Part shown: positions 26,239 to 34,256 of the stretch, piece after piece
Layout of the letters: the number at the start of each line of letters is the position of its first letter
How positions within the stretch are numbered: the stretch's first letter is position 1
Assembly (NCBI RefSeq): GCF_001267175.1
Contig: NZ_CP012358.1
Span: forward strand, 1,882,001 to 1,946,000
Direction of reading: 5' to 3'
Origin: Thiopseudomonas alkaliphila
GTDB taxonomy: Bacteria; Pseudomonadota; Gammaproteobacteria; Pseudomonadales; Pseudomonadaceae
DNA length: 64,000 nucleotides
Translations under genes and position numbers: made by a program
The notes under the pieces: generated by a model
Told to the model about the DNA's origin: nothing
Databases searched by the model: none
Seen by the model: only the letters and a program-made list of their open reading frames with translations

Positions 26239-28596
26239 TTATTTAGGAGTTAATTTAAGTGACGAAGCCGTTTGTTGTTTAATTAACTCAGGAGATAAAT
26301 ACTGTTTTTGATAAATACCTAATGTATGGTCTTGGGCTTGGTCTGCATAATGTTTATCAAAAAATACGCCACTTTGCCCAGTGGGAATAATGCCTAATGA
26401 ATAATCGGTATTAGCAAAGTCAATAATCCGTCGCGTAGAAGGACCATAACTAACGGGCCAAGGCGCAATACTGCGGGCAGCAGAAAAGTTATTGGGCAGC
26501 TCGTGTCCACCTGGCGCGGCAAACTCGCCAATATTAAGCAAAAAATCCAAAGGGGCGACCTGACCTAAGGGGTGTTTGTGGGTAATACGGTGGGCTTGTC
26601 CCCAATGCCAGTCTTGCCACTGCTCGCCATACAGTTCGCTTAAGTGCGCCCAACTGGCTTGCCATGCGGCTGCGACTGCAGCTTGCCGCCCTTGGGCATC
26701 ACGCCACCAAAGTGATTGCTGGCGCTGGGCCAGTTCAGGTAAGGCATAATCGATAATTCGCGTGTGCACCAAGGCGTGATACAGCTCCTCACCAATGTTA
26801 GGCTGCACCACGTTTTGCATCAGCTGCATGCTAAATTCACTAAACAGAGTAGGTAGCGCACTGTCTAGCGGATAGTCGCCGTGCCAGTTCAGTAACGCTG
26901 CCACTGCCTGCTGTTGCGCATCGGTTTGCGCGGCCTGTTGTAACTCAGCAGCTAAGGCCTGCAGCACCTTAGGCGCATAATCTGATTGGGCATCTAGCTG
27001 CAGCGCTTGCATATCGCTGGCTTGCCAAGGGCTAATGTTTGCCTGTAGCAAGTCCCAGAGCCGTTGGCCACGCTCGGGCGGGTTGTAATAGCCAGGAATA
27101 CTAATGCCTTTAGGCGAAGCAGTGCGGTAGTTGGCGGACAAAATTTTGCCGTTTACCGGATTTTCTAGCTGCGGATTGTAGCTAAAGTCATAAAAGCCTA
27201 ACTTTTGTGCCTGCCCTTGGTTGGCCTGCAATACTAAGTTAGGGTTCACTCCCTCTGGCCTAATCGGCAACTTAGCTGCGGCCCACCAAGCAATATCACC
27301 TTCGGCGTTGGCCCAGACAATATTTAATCCTGGTGCATGAATTTTTTGCACCGCCTCCCGCGCCGCTTCTAGATGATCCGCGCGATTGAGCAGATAAAAC
27401 GCATCCAGTAAGGGGTTTTCAGTTTCTAAAAATGCCCACCATAGCGCGATTGGCTGGCTCACTGGTCCTTCCACAATATCGGTAATAATCGGGCCATTGG
27501 GCGAGCGCGAAAGGGTTAACGCCACCGGCTCAGCGCCTTTAACTTTAATGAGCTCGGTGTGCTGTTCTAGCTCGACCCATTGCTGCTTATGCCAAACTTG
27601 CTGCGGATTGTCCGGATTGAGCTGCTCGGCAATTAAATCCACATCATCATTTTGGAACATCGTAATGCTCCAAGCGAAGTTTTGATTATGCCCTAGCAAC
27701 GCAAAGGGATTGAGCGCCATAAAATGTCCATACAGTTCAAAATCTGGGCTATTTAGGTGTGCCTCATACCAAACTGCTGGGGTCGAAAAAGTAATGTGTG
27801 GATCACCCGCCAAAATAGGTAGGCCGCTTGCAGTATGGGCACCAGAAACGGCCCACGCATTACTGCCTTCAAATTGCGGAAGACCAGCATCTAATAAAGC
27901 ACTATGGGATAAGCGGGCAACCTGTTGTAGCGCTTGCAAGGAGTCTTGTGGCAGTTGGCTTACTGCGCCAGTGCTTGGGCTATCGAGGGGAAAAATATCC
28001 AAATAATCATTGCCCAGCTCTTGCTGAATAAAGCTTAGCACCGGCTCGGTGCGAAAAGCTGCGGCAAAGCTGTAGGCCAAATAGCCGGCAATCGCCACCG
28101 TGTCTTCTGGGGTAAAAGGACGCGGCTGAATGCCCAGTAAATCGTACTCAACTGGTGCAGGACCTGTTGCTTGGTAGTGGTTGACGCCAGCTAAATAGGC
28201 TTGCATTGCGGCTAATGCGGGGCTATCGGCAGGGATATTCGCGATATACTGCCGTGCGTGTTCGGCCAGCCGTAGGGTACGAAACAGCTTATCAATGTTA
28301 ACTAAATCTTCACCCAGCACTTCGGCTAGCTCGCCGTTTGCTAGGCGGCGCATAATTTCCATTTGAAATAACCGATCTTGGGCATGCACAAATCCAAGTG
28401 CACGGTACATATCGGTTTGGTTCTCGGCATAAATATGCGGCACCCCGCGCTCATCATAATGCACCTGAACTTCAGCACTTAGCCCAGACAAAGCAAGACT
28501 GCCGCTGCGCTTGGGCAGTTTGTAATACAAATAGCCCGCGCCTAAGGCTACCAGTAACAAAGGCACCGCTAACATCACCGCCAATAACCGTCTCAT
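26239..28596 (-). CDS. Penicillin acylase family protein (N-terminal nucleophile hydrolase)
   Basis: Encodes 785 residues from the ATG at 28596, which has GGAAGG 8 bases upstream; an upstream ATG would add 16 unlikely residues. It begins with a membrane/signal helix (LLAVMLAVPLLLVALGAGYLYY). Family features are the alpha-chain motif HAQDRLFQMEIMRR and the autocatalytic cleavage site GSNAWAVSG, whose Ser becomes the N-terminal nucleophile of the beta chain (about residue 245). Family members hydrolyse amides such as beta-lactam side chains or acyl-homoserine lactones (PvdQ, QuiP), so quorum quenching is possible but unproven here. Monocistronic. Confidence 0.92.
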   Translation of the reverse strand: MRRLLAVMLAVPLLLVALGAGYLYYKLPKRSGSLALSGLSAEVQVHYDERGVPHIYAENQTDMYRALGFVHAQDRLFQMEIMRRLANGELAEVLGEDLVNIDKLFRTLRLAEHARQYIANIPADSPALAAMQAYLAGVNHYQATGPAPVEYDLLGIQPRPFTPEDTVAIAGYLAYSFAAAFRTEPVLSFIQQELGNDYLDIFPLDSPSTGAVSQLPQDSLQALQQVARLSHSALLDAGLPQFEGSNAWAVSGAHTASGLPILAGDPHITFSTPAVWYEAHLNSPDFELYGHFMALNPFALLGHNQNFAWSITMFQNDDVDLIAEQLNPDNPQQVWHKQQWVELEQHTELIKVKGAEPVALTLSRSPNGPIITDIVEGPVSQPIALWWAFLETENPLLDAFYLLNRADHLEAAREAVQKIHAPGLNIVWANAEGDIAWWAAAKLPIRPEGVNPNLVLQANQGQAQKLGFYDFSYNPQLENPVNGKILSANYRTASPKGISIPGYYNPPERGQRLWDLLQANISPWQASDMQALQLDAQSDYAPKVLQALAAELQQAAQTDAQQQAVAALLNWHGDYPLDSALPTLFSEFSMQLMQNVVQPNIGEELYHALVHTRIIDYALPELAQRQQSLWWRDAQGRQAAVAAAWQASWAHLSELYGEQWQDWHWGQAHRITHKHPLGQVAPLDFLLNIGEFAAPGGHELPNNFSAARSIAPWPVSYGPSTRRIIDFANTDYSLGIIPTGQSGVFFDKHYADQAQDHTLGIYQKQYLSPELIKQQTASSLKLTPK

Positions 28597-28937
28597 CTGC
28601 ACGACCTTCCCAGCAAAGATTCTAAAGTGACCAAAGCATGGCAATTCGTTCTGTATGAGGCAAGGGTTCTAGATAGAAAGGATGAGGCGTACCAGCTGCT
28701 ATATTTGCTGTTACAGTCGCTAAACGAGTGAATTAGATGCAGGCTAAAGCAAGCATTGATTTTCATAAGCCAGTTCTAAATGACGATGATCAAGAATAAT
28801 GGTTTGCATGATTAGATACCCTAGCGTGCATTATTTAATCTAAGTTACTTATAACATCCGCTGAATAGATAAAAACTAAGCTTATGTTGAAGCAACGATA
28901 GAACACTTACTAATTATTAAGAGTTGGATTTAGCACC
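28597..28937. other. Intergenic gap between divergent acylase and WYL genes
   Basis: The 341 bases contain no convincing gene, hairpin or repeat. They should hold the promoters of both flanking genes, but I could not single out -35/-10 pairs with confidence. Confidence 0.5.
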
Positions 28938-29951
28938 ATGTCAGGCACTAAAGATACGCTGTTACGGCAATTAACTTTGTTGCGTTTAATTCCGGAGGCG
29001 CCGCGTTTTACTAGCACTGCAGTGTTGCAAGAAAAGCTACAAGAGCGGGGCTTTGAGGTAACGCTGCGTAGTGTGCAGCGTGATTTAGTGCGATTGTCTG
29101 GGCCTTTTCAGTTAACCACCGAAAAGCGTAATGGGCGTAATGCGTGGAGCTTTATTGCCGGTGGCACGGTGGATTTGCGTGATATAGAGTCGCCAACGGC
29201 CTTGGCTTTGGCGCTGGCTGAAGAACACTTGCAAAACTTATTGCCGCAAAGTGTGCTGGACTTAATGGCGCCGCAGTTTAGTCGGGCGTGGTCGTACATT
29301 AATAGCATGAGTAAAAACCACCTATCGCATTGGTCGCGTTCAGTGCGGGCGATACCGAACGGTAAATGTTTGCTGCCAGCAGAAGTCAGTGCTGAGGTGT
29401 GGGCGGCGGTATCGAATGCGTTGCTGGAGCGTAAGCAAATACAGGTTAGTTACTTAGGGCGTAATAAAACCCAGCCCAGTCAGTTTGTCTTGCATCCTGC
29501 GGGGGTTGTCTCAAGGCATGCTATCAGCTACTTAATTGCCAGCGTTAATGAGTACACTGATCTACGCCAATTTGCCTTGCATCGAATTCAGGCCGCTACT
29601 GTATTGGAGCAGCCTGCCAAAGAGCATCCAGAGTTTAATATTGATCACTACATTCGTGATGAGCTGAACAGCGCTGCGCCTATTCAGCAGGTAACACTGG
29701 AGGCGATTGTTTCGGCTGATATGGCCTGGGTGTTAAAAAAAACCCCGCTGGCTGAGCAACAACAGCTGACGCCTATGGCCCATAGTGAGGATTATCGTTT
29801 AGTTGCTACTGTGCCCGATGACAGTGAAACCCTATGGTGGGTATTTGGCTTGGGCGAGCATATTCAGGTGCAAGCCCCCACGCATTGGCGTAAGGCCATC
29901 ACCGAGCGCTTACAAGCTATGCAGCGGCTTTATCCTGAGTCAGCGCAATAA
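28938..29951 (+). CDS. WYL-domain transcriptional regulator
   Basis: Encodes 337 residues. The N-terminal winged helix (LRQLTLLRLIPEAPRFTSTAVLQEKLQERGFEVTLRSVQRDLVRL) is of the DeoR/YafY type, and the central WYL domain (residues about 155-225) contains QVSYLGRNKTQPSQFVLHPAGVVSRHAISYLIA, followed by the WCX extension. WYL regulators sense nucleic acids or nucleotides and sometimes control defence or DNA repair genes, but no such genes are adjacent. A lipoprotein gene follows 62 bases downstream. Confidence 0.88.
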   Translation: MSGTKDTLLRQLTLLRLIPEAPRFTSTAVLQEKLQERGFEVTLRSVQRDLVRLSGPFQLTTEKRNGRNAWSFIAGGTVDLRDIESPTALALALAEEHLQNLLPQSVLDLMAPQFSRAWSYINSMSKNHLSHWSRSVRAIPNGKCLLPAEVSAEVWAAVSNALLERKQIQVSYLGRNKTQPSQFVLHPAGVVSRHAISYLIASVNEYTDLRQFALHRIQAATVLEQPAKEHPEFNIDHYIRDELNSAAPIQQVTLEAIVSADMAWVLKKTPLAEQQQLTPMAHSEDYRLVATVPDDSETLWWVFGLGEHIQVQAPTHWRKAITERLQAMQRLYPESAQ

Positions 29952-30013
29952 AATAATGGAATATTTTGCCGTGTATGCGGTCTGATGCTGCATCTAGTTG
30001 GGAGGACATCTTA

Positions 30014-30400
30014 ATGAACACACTTACTCAGTCATTGAAATACTTAGGTTTTGCAACACTGGCGCTAGCGGCTGTGGGCTGTAGCAGTATGGAAAACTCA
30101 TTTAAAAAGTCAGGCGATACCCTAGAGCGGGTTACCACCGCAGTAGTTGGCAAAATGAGCAGCTACCAGTGCAGCGATAAAAAAACCTATTCGGTGCGCT
30201 ACTACGATTCAGGTGAATCGAATTTGGCGGAAATTCGTCTACCTAACGGCAAAATTTATACCCTGGCGCAGGTTATCTCTGGCAGTGGTACTAAATATGT
30301 TGGCGACATTTATGAATGGTGGAGCAAGGGCGATACCGCTTACTTTACCGACCTAATGGCCAACCCTGATCAGTCCCTTGAGTGCAAGATCAAAAGCTAA
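30014..30400 (+). CDS. Small lipoprotein of unknown function
   Basis: Encodes 128 residues. The ATG at 30014 is placed 9 bases after GGAGG. A signal peptide with lipobox LAAVGC puts the acylated Cys near residue 24, so the protein is an outer or inner membrane lipoprotein. The mature part has a single pair of further Cys residues (YQCSDKKTYSVRYYDSG and SLECKIKS) and resembles MliC-like lysozyme inhibitors in its C-X-D-K-X-Y-SVRYY pattern, which is an inference and not a firm family call. A terminator follows. Confidence 0.75.
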   Translation: MNTLTQSLKYLGFATLALAAVGCSSMENSFKKSGDTLERVTTAVVGKMSSYQCSDKKTYSVRYYDSGESNLAEIRLPNGKIYTLAQVISGSGTKYVGDIYEWWSKGDTAYFTDLMANPDQSLECKIKS

Positions 30401-30421
30401 GTCTGTTAGTGGACTAAACTT

Positions 30422-30452
30422 AAGCCGATTTCAGTCAACTGAGATCGGCTTT
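30422..30452 (+). terminator. Terminator after the lipoprotein gene
   Basis: AAGCCGAT pairs with ATCGGCTT with a further imperfect inner stem (TCAGT/ACTGA), followed by a T-run. It lies just before the convergent tatD stop. Confidence 0.88.
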
Positions 30453-30453
30453 T

Positions 30454-31242
30454 TTATTGCGCCGCTGTTAGCTGAAAAAGCTGGTGAAAGTTTTGGCTAG
30501 AATGCTTGGCCAGTTGCTCAGGGGATACCTGTAAGATTTGGGCTACCTGCTGGCAGATTTGCAGCAGGTTTTCTGGGCTGTTGCGCTGATTAGCTGTAAA
30601 ACTTGGCGCCATATCGGGGCTGTCGGTTTCCAGCAGCAGGCTGTCTAGCGGCAGTTGCTGCAAGGTACGCTGTAAGCGGGTGGCATTTGGCCAGGTATAA
30701 GCGCCGCCAATGCCTAGGTAAAACCCCAGCTTAATGTATTCTTTGGCCTGTTCTGGGCTGCCATTAAAAGCATGAATTATTCCACCGCGCGGCAGTTTAA
30801 AGCGTTTTAGGGTAGCGATGGTTGGGTCGTGAGCTTTGCGCACATGAATAATGGCTGGCAAATTAAACTCATGAGCTAGCGCTAGTTGTTGCTCAAAAAA
30901 GTAGTGTTGTTGGCTTCGATCAAGTTCTGGCAACTGAAAATCTAAGCCGATTTCACCCACTGCAACCAGTTGTGGGTTATTGGCCTGGCTGCTGAGTTGT
31001 TCGGCTAGCTGTTGAAGGTGCAGGGCCTGGTGCTCGGCTAAAAAATACGGGTGTAAACCCAGCGCGCCGTAGAGATTAGGAAACTCTTTAAGAGTAGCAA
31101 GCAGGCGCTGCCAGGTCGCCTGAGTAGTGCCTGCCAGCAGCATGTGACTCACACCCAGAGCTTGACTACGCTGAATCACTTGGGCGCGATCATGATCAAA
31201 CTCAGGGAAGTCAAGGTGGCAATGGGAGTCAATCAGCTGCAT
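30454..31242 (-). CDS. TatD-family metal-dependent hydrolase
   Basis: Encodes 262 residues with the TIM-barrel amidohydrolase motifs of TatD DNases: DSHCHLD (metal ligands, residues 5-11), VGEIGLDF, PAIIHVRKAH, GIIHAFNGSPEQA and LLLETDSPDM. TatD enzymes are Mg-dependent 3'-5' exonucleases and peroxide-damage repair nucleases; some act as D-aminoacyl-tRNA or quality-control hydrolases. It is 68 bases downstream of prfC on the same strand and likely shares its transcript. Confidence 0.92.
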   Translation of the reverse strand: MQLIDSHCHLDFPEFDHDRAQVIQRSQALGVSHMLLAGTTQATWQRLLATLKEFPNLYGALGLHPYFLAEHQALHLQQLAEQLSSQANNPQLVAVGEIGLDFQLPELDRSQQHYFFEQQLALAHEFNLPAIIHVRKAHDPTIATLKRFKLPRGGIIHAFNGSPEQAKEYIKLGFYLGIGGAYTWPNATRLQRTLQQLPLDSLLLETDSPDMAPSFTANQRNSPENLLQICQQVAQILQVSPEQLAKHSSQNFHQLFQLTAAQ

Positions 31243-31310
31243 GGTGGCTCCTTAGTGTACTCAGCTAAGCGTTGCGCCTAGCTGAGTCAGCGAGCTGGCG
31301 GCCGCGAAAG

Positions 31311-32894
31311 TTAGTGGTGCTCGCGAGTGGCTAAGAATTTAATATCGGGCCAACGCTCTTCCATTAAACTCAGGTTAACTCGGGTAGGGGCAAGGTAGGT
31401 GAGGTGACCGCCGCCATCAATTGATAAATTGTCGTAGGCTTTATCTTTAAACTCATCCAGCTTTTTCGCGTTATCACATTCAATCCAACGCGCCGACCAA
31501 ACGTTAACTGATTCGTAAATACAGTCGACTTTGTATTCTTCTTTTAAGCGGCTAGCCACCACATCAAATTGCAGCACGCCGATGGCACCCAAAATAATAT
31601 CGTTATTGTGCTGGGGGAAGAATACCTGGGTGGCGCCTTCTTCAGCTAACTCCTGCAAACCTTGGCGTAACTGTTTGGACTTGAGCGGATCTTTTAGGCG
31701 CACACGGCGGAATAATTCTGGCGCAAAGTGCGGGATGCCCATAAAGGTCATACTTTCACCGGCGGTAAAGGTATCGCCAATTTGAATTGTACCGTGGTTG
31801 TGTAGGCCAATAATATCGCCGGCATAAGCTTCTTCTAGACGCTCACGATCACTTGAGAAAAAGGTAAGCGCATCGGCAATTTTAATGTCTTTGTTAATCC
31901 GTACGTGGCGCATTTTCATGCCTTGCTCGTACTTACCTGAACATACCCGCATAAAGGCAATCCGGTCGCGGTGGCGTGGATCCATATTGGCCTGAATTTT
32001 AAACACGAAACCACTAAAAGTTTCTTCGCTAGGCTGCACCGCACGCACTTCAGTGTCGCGCGATTGGGGTTGTGGCGCCCAATTAACAAAGGCATCTAGC
32101 ACATGATCAACCCCAAAGTTGCCAAGTGCGGTACCAAAGAACACTGGGGTCATTTTACCGGCTAAGAACAGTTCATGATCAAACTCATGGCAGGCGCCCT
32201 GTACCAGCTCTAATTCTTCGATGAAATCATCGTACAGGTCACCAATTAGCGCCCTGGCTTCGGGGCTATCGAGGCCTTGAATCACTTTGGCTTCGGTACG
32301 CTCATGGCCATGTCCTGGACTATATACATAGATACAGTCATCAGTTAGATGATACACCCCTTTAAATTCACGATAAGAACCAATCGGCCAGGTAATGGGC
32401 GCGGCTTGAATATTGAGCACTTCTTCGATTTCATCCAGTAGCTCAATGGGATCACGAATATCACGGTCGAGTTTGTTCACAAAACTAATGATCGGCGTAT
32501 CGCGTAGGCGACAGACGTTCATTAAGGCGATAGTACGAGGCTCTACCCCTTTACCGCCGTCAATCATCATCAGGGCGCTATCGACCGCGGTTAGGGTGCG
32601 GTAAGTATCTTCCGAGAAGTCTTCGTGACCTGGGGTATCGAGCAGGTTAATCATGTGCTCGCGGTAAGGAAACTGCATCACCGAGGTGGTAATTGAAATA
32701 CCCCGTTGCTTTTCCATTTCCATCCAGTCTGAGGTGGCATGGCGATCGGACTTACGGGATTTAACCGTGCCCGCTACCGAAATGGCTTGCCCCATTAACA
32801 GTAGGCGCTCGGTAATGGTGGTTTTACCCGCATCCGGGTGCGAGATAATAGCGAAAGTACGGCGTTTTGCGACTTCGGCAGCTTGCTTGCTCAT
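31311..32894 (-). CDS. prfC: Peptide chain release factor 3
   Basis: Encodes 527 residues, the usual RF3 length. RF3 is a GTPase that recycles RF1 and RF2 from the ribosome after termination. GTP motifs are [15 protein letters not shown] (G1, residues 18-32), [14 protein letters not shown] (G3) and NKLDRD (G4), followed by the beta-barrel domains II and III. The adjacency prfC-tatD-like is common in pseudomonads. Confidence 0.97.
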   Translation of the reverse strand: MSKQAAEVAKRRTFAIISHPDAGKTTITERLLLMGQAISVAGTVKSRKSDRHATSDWMEMEKQRGISITTSVMQFPYREHMINLLDTPGHEDFSEDTYRTLTAVDSALMMIDGGKGVEPRTIALMNVCRLRDTPIISFVNKLDRDIRDPIELLDEIEEVLNIQAAPITWPIGSYREFKGVYHLTDDCIYVYSPGHGHERTEAKVIQGLDSPEARALIGDLYDDFIEELELVQGACHEFDHELFLAGKMTPVFFGTALGNFGVDHVLDAFVNWAPQPQSRDTEVRAVQPSEETFSGFVFKIQANMDPRHRDRIAFMRVCSGKYEQGMKMRHVRINKDIKIADALTFFSSDRERLEEAYAGDIIGLHNHGTIQIGDTFTAGESMTFMGIPHFAPELFRRVRLKDPLKSKQLRQGLQELAEEGATQVFFPQHNNDIILGAIGVLQFDVVASRLKEEYKVDCIYESVNVWSARWIECDNAKKLDEFKDKAYDNLSIDGGGHLTYLAPTRVNLSLMEERWPDIKFLATREHH

Positions 32895-32942
32895 GCTTAA
32901 TAGCGCCTCAATGAAAGAATTAAAATGGGTGCAAGTATAACA

Positions 32943-32969
32943 AAAAAAGCGCTCGATATTTGAGCGCTT
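32943..32969 (-). terminator. Terminator after the YgjP-like gene
   Basis: On the minus strand AAGCGCTC pairs with GAGCGCTT around a 7-base loop, followed by seven T residues. Confidence 0.85.
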
Positions 32970-33006
32970 CGTGGTTAAACGCTTTGCTTAGGGATTAGTC
33001 AGCTGG

Positions 33007-33513
33007 CTAAGTATGTTGTAGTTGTGCAGTGAGATAAACTCGAAAATCAAACTCTACCTGATGGTAATTGGGCATCATAAACTCACAGAGCTGGTAGAAG
33101 CTTTTGTTGTGTGCACTTTCTCGTAAGTGAGCAAGCTCGTGTACCACAATCATGTTTAAAAATGCGCTATCGGCCTGTTTGAATAGATGAGAAACTCGAA
33201 TTTCTTTTTTTACTTTAAGCTTATTACCTTGCACCCTAGCATATGAGGTATGGAGCCCTAAGGCGTGGTGAATCACATCGAGTTTGCTGTCATAGAGTGC
33301 TTTTGCAATGGGCGGCGCTGATTTTAAGTGGGTGTTTTTCAGGTGCTGGATGTAATGATAAAGCGCTTTATCATTAGTGTGATTGTGTGGGGTTTGATAC
33401 CTAGCCTGTAAATACGCATTGAGCTTTTGCTGATTCCAGAGTTGCTCTACTTGCTGTTGCAGTGCCAGTGGGTAATGTTGAATATAACGATTAGAAAAAG
33501 CAGAAACATTCAT
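33007..33513 (-). CDS. YgjP/SprT-like zinc metalloprotease domain protein
   Basis: Encodes 168 residues. The zincin motif is clear in VVHELAHLRESAHNKSFY (HELAH, third ligand His downstream), and the C-terminal stretch resembles DUF45/YgjP proteins (WLM-type). An N-terminal region rich in helices precedes it. Family members are thought to act as proteases in protein-DNA crosslink or stress repair, but this is not established for YgjP. Its own terminator lies downstream; hsp20 is 140 bases upstream on the same strand. Confidence 0.82.
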   Translation of the reverse strand: MNVSAFSNRYIQHYPLALQQQVEQLWNQQKLNAYLQARYQTPHNHTNDKALYHYIQHLKNTHLKSAPPIAKALYDSKLDVIHHALGLHTSYARVQGNKLKVKKEIRVSHLFKQADSAFLNMIVVHELAHLRESAHNKSFYQLCEFMMPNYHQVEFDFRVYLTAQLQHT

Positions 33514-33594
33514 AACGCCATTAGCCGATATTTGAGGATGTGATGCGCATTATAGGCAACAAAGCAATTAGCAGTAGACGTTTTAGCTGGCATG

Positions 33595-33630
33595 ACTGTC
33601 AGGCTGCTGACGGATTAGCAACCTGACAGT
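33595..33630. repeat. 9-bp inverted repeat after hsp20
   Basis: ACTGTCAGG and CCTGACAGT are perfect arms 18 bases apart, 24 bases beyond the hsp20 stop. The inner part can extend the stem (GCTG/TAGC). It lacks a T-run, so its role as a terminator or 3' stabiliser is uncertain. Confidence 0.6.
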
Positions 33631-33653
33631 TAAGGCGTGATTTACTTAAGACA

Positions 33654-34076
33654 TTACTTGATAGTAAGTTTGCGGCTATTTTCAGCGGGTTTACGTTTTG
33701 GTAAGACTAAGTGTAATACCCCATCGTTATATTCTGCCTGCGCCTGTTCTAGGTCAATTTCAGTCGGTAATTCAAAGCGCCGTGACACGCTACCGTAATA
33801 GCGCTCGCTGCGTAAGCGTCGACTGTCTTCGCCGGTAGCATTTTTTTGCATGATTTCTGCTTTAATGCTGACTACCGCGCCATCAATATCTACGTGGATA
33901 TCTTCTTTTTTTACGCCAGGTAGTTCGGCCTGAATATGATAAGTATCGTTAATTTCTTCAATATCAACTTTAATGCTTTGGGGTAAAGCTTCGCCATGTA
34001 AGGGCTTAATATAATAACCGCCTAAGTTATCTAGCAGTTCATCAAATAGACGGTTACGTGTAGGAAACATACTCAT
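33654..34076 (-). CDS. Small heat-shock protein Hsp20 (IbpA-like)
   Basis: Encodes 140 residues with an alpha-crystallin domain (residues about 28-125): HIQAELPGVKKEDIHVDIDG, the RYYGSVSRRFELP stretch and NDGVLHLVLPKR; the tail has no clear IXI motif beyond KLTIK. As an ATP-independent holdase it would keep unfolded proteins soluble in the cytoplasm. AGGAGG lies 7 bases before the ATG. A sigma-32-like promoter is visible upstream. Confidence 0.93.
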   Translation of the reverse strand: MSMFPTRNRLFDELLDNLGGYYIKPLHGEALPQSIKVDIEEINDTYHIQAELPGVKKEDIHVDIDGAVVSIKAEIMQKNATGEDSRRLRSERYYGSVSRRFELPTEIDLEQAQAEYNDGVLHLVLPKRKPAENSRKLTIK

Positions 34077-34105
34077 CGTTTACCTCCTATGGTTTGCTTA
34101 TACCT

Positions 34106-34138
34106 TATATATTGGGATGGCATCGATTTAATTCAAGG
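34106..34138 (-). promoter_or_regulatory. Sigma-32-type heat-shock promoter of hsp20
   Basis: Read on the minus strand, CTTGAA (34132-34137) and CCCAATATA (34108-34116) are 15 bases apart and resemble the sigma-32 consensus CTTGAA / CCCCATNT. The -10 element ends about 30 bases before the start codon, leaving room for a short leader with AGGAGG. Confidence 0.72.
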
Positions 34139-34178
34139 GTTGTAATAAATCAGCCCCTGCATGACAAATTTAGCCGAT

Positions 34179-34208
34179 AAAAAAAGCCACCGCGAAGCAG
34201 TGGCTAAA
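34179..34208 (-). terminator. Terminator after the TonB receptor gene
   Basis: On the minus strand AGCCAC-TGC-TTC-GCG-GTGGCT forms a stem ending in seven T residues. Confidence 0.85.
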
Positions 34209-34256
34209 TTGACTGTAGAGCTATTTAAGAAACAAAGAAGCTGAAAAGGGTAACTA

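Noticed and set aside
28938..30400. WYL regulator as a marker of a defence island
   Set aside because: No nuclease, helicase, CRISPR or BREX-type genes are nearby; the neighbours are an acylase, a lipoprotein and housekeeping genes.
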